Shown here one piece after another: positions 9,901-18,591 of a stretch of 22,794 nt of DNA. The stretch is taken from the NCBI GenBank assembly GCA_036940085.1, contig JALLBK010000381.1, positions 1 to 22,794 on the forward strand. Reading direction: 5' to 3'. This stretch comes from Discostella pseudostelligera. Its lineage: Eukaryota > Bacillariophyta > Thalassiosirophyceae > Thalassiosirales > Thalassiosiraceae. The number at the start of each line of letters is the position of its first letter. Position 1 is the first letter of the stretch. The position numbers and the translations under genes were made by a program. The notes beneath the pieces were generated by a model. It had not been told where the DNA came from. It saw only the letters and a program-made list of their open reading frames with translations, and did no database searches.

Positions 9901-10441
9901 CAGTAGCTGCAGTGGCGGAATCTTCAGTAGCAGTGGTAGTAGTAGCTGTAATACTGGTACTGGTAGCTGAGGGTGATGAAATCTCACGACGAAATCGCGG
10001 TGCAACAATTTCCCAAATGTCAGATTCTTCAACCTCCTCTACCAGCAAATTCGATGTCTCATCAGCAGCTTCATTGTGATCATGGCGGTGGTGCTCTGAT
10101 CTGGCTTCATTGGTGGTGGTGCTGTCGTCGTCGCCATCGTCGTCGCCATCGTCGTCGTCGTCACCGCCGGAATCATGGACTTGAAGTTCATGAAAGGGCG
10201 CCAGTAATTGATCAATACCGCTCAATTCGAATAGGTGGGCAAGAAACATTCTTATCGTCGTCAGGATAGATGATGAGGGGGGCGATAGGACGGTAGGCGG
10301 TAGGTCAATGATTAGTTTATGGTTTGAGGAGCCGAAATACTGCGAGTGCTGCGAACTGCTGCGTGCGAGTGATGAATGTGAATGAATGAACGAGATGGTG
10401 AAGTAGCACGGACAATAGATATCGTATCCAGTTCGCGCCAC
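6953..10441 (-). CDS. Ankyrin-repeat + PP2C (PPM) Ser/Thr phosphatase fusion, up to 1162 aa
   Basis: A metal-dependent PPM/PP2C phosphatase joined to ankyrin repeats in one uninterrupted frame. The true start may be the Met at 10249 (residue 65; MFLAHLFELSG): the preceding 64 residues are Ser/His-rich and look like translated 5' UTR, giving 1098 aa. Order: an acidic Asp repeat (~100-110); low-complexity Thr/Ser stretches (~165-270); ankyrin units around 390-415 (GYTILHAACHVGNVEVLTYLL) and 485-510 (GKTALHIAAEGGHTEVIELL) separated by a Gly/Asp-rich insert; a Ser/Pro-rich linker; and the phosphatase at ~765-1125. The phosphatase has WRVEMED, FGVFDGHG, GGSTAIMALI, NVGDSR, EDHKP, GVARAFGD, ACDGIWD and SRDNMSALIV, so the metal-binding acids are kept. 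DGHGDGG carries one extra Asp compared with the usual DGHGG. It diverges from the FBPase gene over a shared promoter. Confidence 0.9.
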   Translation of the reverse strand: MARTGYDIYCPCYFTISFIHSHSSLARSSSQHSQYFGSSNHKLIIDLPPTVLSPPSSSILTTIRMFLAHLFELSGIDQLLAPFHELQVHDSGGDDDDDGDDDGDDDSTTTNEARSEHHRHDHNEAADETSNLLVEEVEESDIWEIVAPRFRREISSPSATSTSITATTTTATEDSATAATAFSSAITHHAQGGAASDSLQQRRLVECQHCHKMTPVDDAAIARPASTSVVAAAATLQHFTTTQPATPHNNSNTTTISPTNTATSINGIIIMNHDNYGDDNDITGSIPHLNNDNDETAEAEIIRMEKSHLHQRIIHAAIETAMTSSGPTFLWEDKHNLFALCAALPKTSTTTASKTNDGKPPKMSKNVKKLHKILTTKSPHLLHSRSANMWSALGIPDGYTILHAACHVGNVEVLTYLLDNFVAVAGVHDDDDGGENIGGVASGDGGGGVEGDSSSGGVGGEEVGPAVRLGGGGISSTTRAKLDLNEVDVQGKTALHIAAEGGHTEVIELLKAAYDKSIEQQELKQQQLQISQHTNEVKVMAEARDESEVKAVSLTTPLTMRTPKTPFTSLRSPPPPSSSTKTTPTFAGPRAPVDLSGRTPLGYAVTSPVPKARQNRAAMEKVLYVPGDRSIVGHGGCAERTPPRARCGPSSIFSPSSSLSPMATVAGVGGGASSAKRRGRRTPPPNSSYLSPTPNSGGYLSNYAPKSSSRHPPGSAMSTTSNYATPFQSPPTIFEEEGVNDDNMDYLVAAVGGSSIAERKNCLQWGASEMNGWRVEMEDKILVKYEVYGEESPPPPLPPSLNSTDNNAVTGEPISMGLFGVFDGHGDGGYASNYIATNLWDKLQSQPDWALAYHGCNSDSYTTLLSSIFTQTCHDLDEDLRNDKMKSSTNGGSTAIMALICNRFLFVANVGDSRCILVKKKTATKVKEEKKVATSSGRDELCWDPSEIDIIPMSEDHKPNLPKERARIESAGLTVQTDHVPADDADGQPTVVHRVRKSDTELMGVARAFGDYDFKSNTELSALRQAVVSTPDIAVRERIDDEDMYLILACDGIWDVMSNEDVGEFVARRVAERKNWVSSSNPDEDSSNNTVEGEVLARVGDDLLELCLDKGSRDNMSALIVAFPASGLTSSESLLPALEEAIKSNATMPSEADVAVRTLAFE

Positions 10442-10519
10442 TTTCTTCTAGTACATCTCCATGTAGGATCAACGAATTCCTACAAAAGTCGATGCCCTTC
10501 CGAATGGCCTCGGATCGGC

Positions 10520-10583
10520 TTCGCGCCAAAATCCTTCCCGCTAAAATCCTTCGCGCCAAAATAAATCTACTTCCCGCCAAAAT
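10520..10583. promoter_or_regulatory. Four-copy E2F-like cluster in a bidirectional promoter
   Basis: TTCGCGCCAAAAT (10520-10532), TTCCCGCTAAAAT (10535-10547), TTCGCGCCAAAAT (10550-10562) and TTCCCGCCAAAAT (10571-10583) lie in 64 bp, all in the same orientation. Read on the other strand these are TTTTGGCGCGAA / TTTTGGCGGGAA, matching the known E2F/DP consensus. They lie between the divergent PP2C (-) and FBPase (+) genes, 124 bp from the FBPase ATG. Direct repetition with near-regular spacing (15, 15, 21 bp) argues for function. Confidence 0.65.
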
Positions 10584-10706
10584 TCATCAATACTGTTGCA
10601 CCATCACCATGCACCTTGCTTGCCGCTTGGTATTGTAAAGCCGAAGCGTCATCGTCGACCTTTCATTTCATCTTCACCTTCACCGTAATTATTGTAATCA
10701 CATTGA

Positions 10707-12432
10707 ATGATGCCGTCGCCGCTAACGATAATGATGCTGGCGCCGTTGGTATTGCTGTCGCTCGGCACTAACACTGTTGCTGCTGTCAGGACGCTATTAC
10801 CATTATTTGCGTGGTCATCGACGGAATCGGTGATTCGACGTCGTCTGCCTCGACATCATCGACATCGACAGTCATCATGGCCGCCGCACCTTCAAGCAGC
10901 ATGCCCCACATCCACATTCATAGCATGCCCCACTGCTGCCACTACTGTCACTGCTTTGCACTCCTCCACCATCAAACAATCCATTGATGAGACTTACTAC
11001 AGCCCCAGCAGCAGTGGCAGCATTCGCAGCAGCAACATCGACAACAACAATTCCATCATGACCACCACCACGTCAACAGCAGCATCATCGCCACAAAAAA
11101 TCACACTCACGCGATGGCTAGCCGACAAAGTCCAAGCCTACCCCGAACTACGCGATATGGAATCCTTACATCTCTCAATTCAAATGGCCTGCAAGACTAT
11201 TTCGAATTTGATTACTACTAGTACTACCACGGCCAGTGCTGCTGCGGCGGCATCTTCTGCAGCGTCGTCCAACTCATTATTTTCCTCTTCGGTTTCCACT
11301 TCGACTTCCACCACCACTAGCAACATCAGCAGCAGCTCATCAGGTCAAAACATCTCCATGAAACGTCTTGATCAAATATGCAAAAATGTCTTGCAAAATG
11401 CATTACGCTTCACTGGTCGACTACGCGTTGTCGAAGCACCCGACGATGCCGATAATGAATATACGGGATATCATCCTCGTGTGATTATTGCGTATGCTTT
11501 GGATGATATTGACAATAGGGGTGGTGGTGGCAGTAGTAGTATGAGTAGTGGTGGTGGTGGTATGGGTGGTAGTAGTACACCTCCCAGTGCAGATTCGGCC
11601 AAGTGGGGAAAGACACGACGATTGGCGGCAGTGTTTGACCCATTGGATGGGAGTGGGAATGCCGATGCGGATATTTGTACTGGAACAGTGGTACGTTCAT
11701 GCGTTTGTCTGTCTTGCTCATTCTTTTTCATGGCATCATCACATTCATGCTCTCTTTCTTTACTCCATCTCCAACATCAAAACAACACAGTTTGGTATAT
11801 TTGACGCTGATGCCGGTTTCAAGGGAGGGGAAATGCCCAATCTCCGTGATGCCTCCTCCTTGGCCCGTTCCGTCCTCCAACCTGGGAACAAACTTCTGGC
11901 GGCAGGATATTGTCTCTATTCTTCCACAACCATGCTCGTATTCACATTAGGAGGGGGCACTCATGGTTTTACACTCGATCCATCGATTCAGGAATTTGTA
12001 TTGACTCATCCAAATATGAAAATTCCATCCAGGGGGAATATCTATAGTTGTAATGAGGCATATTCAGAGGGATGGGATGGTAATTTTCAACGATATTTAC
12101 GTAATTTGAAGAGTGGAAAAGGAGAGACTGGACAGCGGTATACGCAACGATATATTGGATCGATGGTGGGGGATGTTCATCGCACTTTAACCTACGGTGG
12201 TCTCTACTGCTATCCCTCCGATACTGACGAACATCCCAAGGGACAACTTCAGCTCGTGTACAAATCAGCACCGATGGCTTACATCCTTGAACATGCGGGA
12301 GGAAAGGCAACGAATGGGAAGATTAATTTGTTAGACGTGCAGCCGGGATATGTCCATGAGCGTAGTCCGTGTTTTATGGGAAGTCCGGAGGATATGGATG
12401 AATTGATGACGTATATGAGTAACGATGCGTGA
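10707..12432 (+). CDS. Atypical fructose-1,6-bisphosphatase family protein, 2 exons, 541 aa
   Basis: Exons are 10707-11690 and 11791-12432; the phase-0 intron (100 bp, GTACGT..ACACAG) falls inside the signature, joining ADICTGTV to FGIFDADAG. Family marks are FDPLDGSGNADAD (D311, D314), GTHGFTLDP, NEAY, GSMVGDVHRTLTYGGLYCYP, PMAYILEHAGGKAT and a GSPEDMDEL end. The N-terminus is hydrophobic (MMLAPLVLLSLGTNTVAA), suggesting a signal peptide, but no clear Phe-type plastid cleavage motif follows. Two low-complexity inserts, Thr/Ser/Ala-rich (~170-213) and Gly/Ser-rich (~272-291), lengthen it far beyond the usual ~340-400 aa. The usual EEDE metal site before the signature is replaced by ALDDIDN (D266, D267), GKLRLLYE reads GQLQLVYK, and DGSSN reads DGSGN. 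Fold membership is sure; catalytic activity is doubtful. Confidence 0.85.
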
Positions 12433-12709
12433 TTGGTGTTTGCGAGTCGCATTGATAGCGTGGTATGATGCTGGGAGGTGGTGAGGGATTATTATGGAGG
12501 CAGTTTAATGCATAAGTGCAAGAGATGCATCTAAACCCGAAACGCGTGATGAGCTGAAGAGATTGGTCAGTACACGAGAAGAGAGAAAGACTCCGAGCGA
12601 CAGCGGCGACGCAATCCTGACTTATTCTGTAGTGTGTTCTAAGCGATTCAAACATTAGTTTACATTGTTTCAGCAATCTGACGCATCCACACGCTTTGTT
12701 CTTCAATTT

Positions 12710-15513
12710 CTACACCTTGTCATTCCCAACGTATTGCAAGTAATTGTAATTCACATACGGACTGATCATTCCATCCTCAAATTCCCATTTTACTCTGTTG
12801 TACCCTGTTTCCCACATTCCCTCATGATTACCCAACCATTCGGAATCGTTGCAAGTGACATTTTCATCGAGGCAGCACAGAGTGCAGCAACTGCATTCAA
12901 TCTCCTTATCTATTCCGCTTACATTAAGAGAACCTCCACAATCTGCTACGAAGTATGTGATTTCATGTACACACATGTCATCGGTATTGCCACTGAGAGA
13001 ATTATCATCAATCAGTAGGATTTCTGTGAAAGGTTGAGGGAAAGTAGCGGGGTGAGCGACAGAGGCGGGACAATACAAATAAAGCTAAAAACAAACTAAG
13101 TACACGTACCCAGTTTTTCAAGCTCTCCTAACCCAAGTTCACCCTCGAGTTTATTCGACTTCAGTATCAACACCATAAGTTGCGCGAGATTGCTCAATGA
13201 TTGCGGTATCGTACCCGTCAACTCGTTCCCTCCTAAATCCAAGAACATCAATTGCGTAAGCTCACCGAGCCATGTGGGTATATTACCAGTCAAGGATGAG
13301 TTCGCCAACGATAACTCTGTGAGGCTCGTCATGTTCCGTATCCATGTTGGTACTGGCGTTTCGTTGAAGTTGTTCCTCCCAAGGAACAGAATGTCAAGAT
13401 TGTTCAAGTCTCTGACTTCCGATGGAATGGTTCCTGAGAATTGGTTGCTCGACAAATCTAAAACTGTCAAGTTCTTGAGCCGTCCAATGCTAGGAGGTAT
13501 GGTTCCCGTGATATTGTTTGTGTGAAGTGATAGAAACGTTAGATAGTTACCCTCGTGTACGTTGGACATCGCCTCTTCAGGAAGCATCCCATCCAGCTTG
13601 TTCAGACTCATATCCAGCACTTCCAATTGTGACAAATTGAAGAAATGTCCCGGAACGATCCCCGCAAAGGAACAATTGGATATGTCCAAATGCACCAAGT
13701 TCGTACAAGTTGCAAGGAAGGTATCATCAATCGTATCATTGAACGAGTTGTCCTCGAGATAGACATGTGTGAGATTACTCATACTCTCCAAGACTTTTAC
13801 GCTGCCCTCAAAGCCACAGTCATCTACAAACAGTGCTTCCAGCTCCGTCAGCCGTGATAGTGATGATGGCAGAGTCCCATATATTTTGGTATTGGACATG
13901 GAGAGTGCTTTCAATTTGGATAAATCGGATACGAACTCAGGTAATGTGCCCGTGATGTTTGCGTTGTAGTCCAGTGCAAGATCCTCAAGAGATGCCATCT
14001 CTTTTAGGAAGCCAAAATCACCTTTAACTGTATCCCCACTGAACCGGTTTACCTAGAACGAAAGGGCGAGTGGTAGATGAGTGTAAACGTCATGCATGGC
14101 CGAGTCTTAGACATCTTGGCATATAAACATGATGCGATTGAAATAGGTAGTAACACCCACACACGCACCTCTAATCGCAATGCTCTCAACTTTGTCAAAT
14201 ATGAAAACGAATGTGGGATCTTGCCGCTCAAGTTGTTCTGCGTTAGAGCCACTGTCACAACAAAGCAACATAAATGAGCAAAGATACTAATGTATGGCAA
14301 CATTACCAATCTCCCACACGCCTATTCAAATGCAAACAAACGACTTACAAAACTCCAAATGTTTCAACCATCCATACTGAAATGGTATTTCACCCATTAG
14401 CATTTCATTCTCAGAGATGAATAATGTCTTGAGATAACGCAAGTGATGCAATTCGGGAGGGAGACTTCCCCACATGTTATTCATTGCTAGAGTAGGGAAT
14501 ACAAAATTAGAGCGAAAGAGAGAGGTTTGAGTGAGAATAAGTTGGTGTTTGGCAAAATGTCGATCATCTTTGTTGGCATGAGAAGGGTAGTATTCCGACG
14601 AAAGGAAGGGTTCGTGTCTTGCTTTGATCTTGAAAGATATGAACTTACGAGGCAAAACAATAGCCGTCACCGTCCTCGTTCCATTCCATACATCCTTCTC
14701 CAACTCCGCTATTTCTTCTTCTGTTTCATAAGTAGGCTCCCCATCACAAAGGACACCAAATGGAAAACCCTCCTCCGACCCTTCCTCCATGAGGAAGAGA
14801 TCATACCATCCATCACATTCATGCAATCCACTTAAAAAATTCAGTTTGTAGACCCAGGTTTCAGTTCCCCCCGTGGCGAAGAATAGGACTGCTAATGCAT
14901 ATCGTTGTAAGAATTGGTATTCTTCACTACTCTTTCGGCTGTTGGAAGAAGAAGGAGGGGAAGGAATTGCAATCCGAAACTTGTCATACTGTGCAATCCA
15001 AACCGCAGCACCATATTGCGCCGAAACAATATAATCCTCTTCCGCAATATCTTTCATAAGTGTCACATCTGAATTCACCACGGCATTTGTTTGAATCAAA
15101 TATTCCAAAGTTTGATTAAGTCGCAATGCATTCTCTTTCTCTTCCAGTCCATTACCAAAGATATCATTCCAAGTACCAGTGTCGTTGCCTGCACCTAGAC
15201 GTGACAATTGTTCTTGTCGCGGAATGACGTAGATTCGCACGGATGAAACTAGGACGCTAATGAAAAAGGTGATGAATAGTAAAGAGCAAGTGAACCAATG
15301 ATATCGTTTGGCTTCGGAAATTTGACGTGCAGCGTCGGCGGAGGTGGTGAGAGTGCGATTACGACTGTTCTCATTAAAATTGTTGTCTTCGTCGCAGGTG
15401 GAGAGACCGTCGTCGAGGATGGTGGCGCCGTCATCGTCGTTATTGGTGAGCATGATGGCAGCAGCGGCAGTGTTCGTGGCAGTATTAGTGCTGGCGATGT
15501 TCATGTCAGGCAT
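12710..15513 (-). CDS. Membrane leucine-rich-repeat receptor-like protein, 5 exons, 780 aa
   Basis: Exons in transcript order: 15513-14649, 14486-14349, 14251-14169, 14052-13110 and 13023-12710. All introns (162, 97, 116 and 86 bp) are GT-AG, and each junction restores an LRR consensus, e.g. HLEF|LALTQNNLSG, LRALRLE|VNRFSG and LEKLE|ILLIDDNSLSG. A Thr/Asn-rich N-terminal tail is followed by one membrane helix (~73-96), a conserved pre-LRR region (FLQRYALAVLFFATGG ... HECDGWYD), plant-type LRRs with NxLxGxIP from ~289 to ~690, and a Cys-rich cap with ECSCCTLCC (C720-C727). There is no kinase domain. This is the layout of the large diatom LRR membrane protein family, probably a surface or endomembrane recognition or adhesion protein; the ligand is unknown. 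Confidence 0.88.
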
Positions 15514-15674
15514 TGTCGATGGTGACTACGAGACCGGAGTTTAGATGCTGGAAATAGTGCAGAATTTTCCGGATGCCATGGTCCATGCTGATGCTGGGAA
15601 GTGGGGTGGATGGTGAAAGTTAGTGGCGTGGCGGCCGGCGGCGGTCCGGCAAGATGACATAAGATGACATCATC

Positions 15675-15687
15675 TCTCCCGCCAAAA
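15675..15687 (-). promoter_or_regulatory. E2F-like element in the LRR / DUF3593 divergent promoter
   Basis: TCTCCCGCCAAAA is the exact reverse complement of TTTTGGCGGGAGA, the core of the first unit in the array at 4695-4840. It lies between the starts of the LRR gene (15513, -) and the DUF3593 gene (15872, +). Confidence 0.5.
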
Positions 15688-15704
15688 CATGGTGTACAAA
15701 AAGG

Positions 15705-15806
15705 ATCTTTCGGCTGTCTGGCGTCATCTTTCGTCTGTCTGGCGTCAGAAAGCGTATCTTTCGTCCGAAACTGGCGTCTGTCTGGCGTCAGGACGCGTAT
15801 CTTTCG
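15705..15806 (+). repeat. Degenerate tandem repeat of ATCTTTCG and TGTCTGGCGTC modules
   Basis: ATCTTTCG begins at 15705, 15726, 15756 and 15799. TGTCTGGCGTC occurs at 15715-15725, 15736-15746 and 15779-15789, with one extra CTGGCGTC at 15771. Three copies extend to GCGTCA (TGACGC on the other strand, a CCRE-like hexamer). A 10-bp tandem AAGATGACAT also lies just upstream, around 15655-15670. The array is in frame with an upstream ATG at 15689, but its composition is that of a promoter repeat, so I treat it as non-coding. Confidence 0.6.
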
Positions 15807-15819
15807 ATCTTTGTTTTGA

Positions 15820-15830
15820 TTTGGCGGGAA
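15820..15830 (+). promoter_or_regulatory. E2F-like element TTTGGCGGGAA
   Basis: A full match to the E2F-type consensus about 40 bp before the preferred start of the DUF3593/Ycf49-like gene. It is the second such element in this divergent promoter and in the opposite orientation to the one at 15675. Confidence 0.5.
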
Positions 15831-15871
15831 GCGGAAATCTGCGGAAATGCAAGCCGCAAGCCGAGCGAAAG

Positions 15872-17595
15872 ATGAAAGATGAACATGAACCTCGACCATG
15901 GTGCATCATGATCATGGTGGCGCTTGCTCCTCCTACTCCTACCTCGGCGACGCTCGTCCTTCTTCTACTACAATGGCAAGCAAAGTCAACGCTTGCATTC
16001 ATTCCTCCTTGTCATTCAAATAACGCCGTCATCCAATCTTCGCATTCTCCCACAACAAGTCGCCATCGCCTTCTCCATCATGGTGTATCGTCACGAGCCG
16101 CGCTGCATCTCGCGCCGAATCACCTCCTACCCGATGTTGTGCCACCCCAGTTCGTCTTCGACTCCACAATACCCGCCACTGCATTTCTCCTCTCGTTCGT
16201 GGATGAATTCAACAACAAACTACTCCAGCTCTCCACCATGGATCCCACCACGGCCGAACAACTCGCCGGTCCGTTCTTCGGCGCCTCCCTCTTTCCATAT
16301 CTTGCATTCCTATTCTTCCTAAATGTACCGCAAAATAAAACACCCCGTGGAATTATTGTAGGATTTGCCACCTGTCTCCTATTTGTCTTCTTAACCATCC
16401 CGGCTGCAATTGTGGCGAAAATTTGGTATAATGTTAGTTTGGCCGATTGTGATTGGTTACATGGCAGTGCAGAAAGTTTGTTAACAATAACGAATTTGGT
16501 GACGGTAGTGGCATTTCGACAGGCGTTGACGTATCGTGAGGAGAAGGAAAAAGCTGAAGCCAAAGCACGACAATGGAATAACGTTGAAATAATGGATGGC
16601 AGGATGCCGAAAATTCCAGAGAGTTATGTGAGTTATCAACCCATGATCAAGCTTGTGGGAATATTAACGGCATTGGCATTGATTACGGCGGTCATTCCGG
16701 TGGTGAATAGTGCAACAGTTCATACACCGTATTTGGGTGGATTTATGGACCTTCCAGTGTCGTTCTCACAACAATTGTCACCTTGGACGATGGGGTTGAC
16801 GACGATCGCATCACCACTACTACCCCCACACACCGAGCCAGAAAATGCATTAACCATCGCCACATGGATAATACACATTACCTCCCTAGTGGAATTTTTA
16901 GTTGCCATGGGTTTCTGTTGGCGATGGGCTGACATTACGAACAATCCCCGGTGGAGAGGTCTTACATGGGGATTGATACCATTGCATTCTTCGGGGATTA
17001 CGGCATGTACCTATCATTTACTCTACAATTCTATTCCGGTATTGGTGCCATTGCAAGCACTCTTAACGTTTATGGGGAATAGTACGGCAATGTATGCTGC
17101 GTATAGGATTGCGGTATCGAATGGATGGGATGCTCCGTGGAAGGATGGAGGAGTTCCTTTCTTGAAGATCCTCGATGCTACTATTACTGTTGATAGGGAC
17201 AATAGTGATGGAAAGGAAGATTCGCAATCATTGATTGGATTTGAAGATTTAGGGGATGCATTGGCCGAAGATGATGACTATTCGTTCATTGCGAAACTAT
17301 TCGCGGGTTGCGCCATTGCAAGGTGAGTGCACATGTGCGATATCTACTCGCCTGTATCCACTGCTACTTGTTTGTCCTACATGTCTACAATTCCTTATCA
17401 CTTCTCATTTCGTTTTACACATCAACTACAACCTAAAACAACAGCTACGTCGTGAAATATGGTGAATTATGGTTCGACTTCCCCTTCGAATCCGAATTGT
17501 CCGTAGCATTGGCATTTATTTTTATACCTTCCATGTTGAATGCATTCAAATGGTATAAGAGAAGCCAAGATCCGACATTTGAGGGTTGGTTTTAG
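15872..17595 (+). CDS. Plastid multi-pass membrane protein, DUF3593-like + Ycf49/DUF2499-like, 533 aa
   Basis: Exons are 15872-17322 and 17445-17595; the intron (122 bp, GTGAGT..ACAG) is phase 2. The frame is open from ATG 15689, but that part lies in a promoter repeat, so ATG 15872 is preferred; 15908 and 15914 are also possible. A hydrophobic signal (ATLVLLLLQWQ) followed by STLAFIPP looks like a diatom bipartite plastid presequence. The first block (~134-220) has FFGASLFPYLAFLFF and DWLHGSAESLLTITNLVTVVAFRQAL, as I recall for DUF3593. The second (~324-410) has ENALTIATWIIHITSLVEF, NNPRWRGLTWG and ACTYHLLYN, as in Ycf49/DUF2499 proteins. Exon 2 adds YVVKYGELWFDFPFE and a last helix. An inner plastid envelope or thylakoid location is inferred; the biochemical function is not known. 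Confidence 0.82.
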
Positions 17596-18320
17596 GTGCA
17601 TTATACGTCGTCAATCTTCAACACGTTGAGTTGAGAGCTCGATGTTAATACTGTGATCTGTGATTCTATTCGTGGTAACATAAACAATGGTACAATAAAC
17701 CGCCCGATGTCATCCGCGTGAGCAGTGGATTGTTGTGTTTTTGCTACAGTCACCCAACTTCTTCCGTCCTCTCGTCGGTTGGGAAATTCGCATGCATCTG
17801 TAGATAGTCTTGCTTCATCGACAGTATCAAAGTCAACTACCAACTCGCTCGTTTTGATGATAGGCCGGTCGAGAAACGGTATGAAATAATTACTTCTACA
17901 TGATGCTGATGCTGCCGCCGTCGCCGTCGGTACTGCGGATGATGATTATTTTGTAGTATCGTAGTGCTCGAGCTCGAGTTGGATAAGCTGGAGTTATTAA
18001 TTGTCGCCAGCCGCCCACCGCGCCTTTTGTGTCGCGGGCTGCCGGCTGTTGCCAGATGGAATTTCTTGAGTTGATGCCGCGGTATGCTGCGTTGTCGGAA
18101 GGAAATGGTAGTAGGAAATGCATAGTAGGTAATGGAATAATGTATCATATCATGGTAAGAACGATTAAAATTAAAGTGGCGTGTGGCAGATGGTAGATAC
18201 CATAGAGGCTGAATGCTGGAGTCGGAGGGGTGGTGGGGCGTGGAGAAAGTGTAGCGGGGGGAAGTTTCTCGCCCTGCGAAACGAACGTAGAAGAGAATGA
18301 GAAAGCAGCGAGCCCAACGC
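17596..18320. other. Intergenic, possible but unsupported minus-strand ORFs
   Basis: About 725 bp with no recognised gene. AATAAA at 17694-17699 could serve the upstream gene. On the minus strand a frame open through roughly 17601-17930 has no ATG and no match I know; 103- and 75-aa frames overlap it in other registers and are rich in Arg, His and Ser. I found no convincing splice junction linking them. Confidence 0.4.
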
Positions 18321-18536
18321 TGACGTATTATTCATGACGCTTGCATGACGTCGGCATTGATCCTCCAGCAGCTGCCGCCTCAATTCTGTGCATAGTACGT
18401 GGAGGAAGTGATTTTGAGTGACGTGTCGTCGACAAAGATCTCCTCAACCATTTGTCCAGGTACGAATTCCATCGTTGGAGTGTCGGCCAGACGACTCGCA
18501 TGACGTCGATCAGAACAGGTGACGAAGGTGTGACGC
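18321..18536 (+). promoter_or_regulatory. CRE / CO2-cAMP-responsive-like cluster upstream of delta-CA
   Basis: TGACGT at 18321, 18346 (within TGACGTC), 18419 and 18501, and TGACGC at 18335 and 18531: six hexamers in 216 bp on the + strand, ending 55 bp before the delta-CA ATG. TGACGT, ACGTCA and TGACGC are the CCRE elements described for the CO2-repressed beta-CA promoter of Phaeodactylum tricornutum, bound by a bZIP factor. Conservation of that control for this delta-CA gene is inference. Confidence 0.65.
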
Positions 18537-18591
18537 AATAACACAACGAACTCATTATTTCATTCATCGACCAACAACAACATACCCAAAG

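Noticed and set aside
10110..10170. GTC/ATC trinucleotide tract as a separate repeat element
   Set aside because: It encodes the poly-Asp stretch of the ankyrin-PP2C protein; ordinary coding microsatellite.
15689..15871. N-terminal extension of the DUF3593 protein from ATG 15689
   Set aside because: The extra 61 residues translate a promoter repeat and would bury the plastid presequence.
17601..18148. Minus-strand gene between the DUF3593 and delta-CA genes
   Set aside because: No ATG in the longest frame, no recognised content and no supported splice junction; left as unresolved intergenic DNA.
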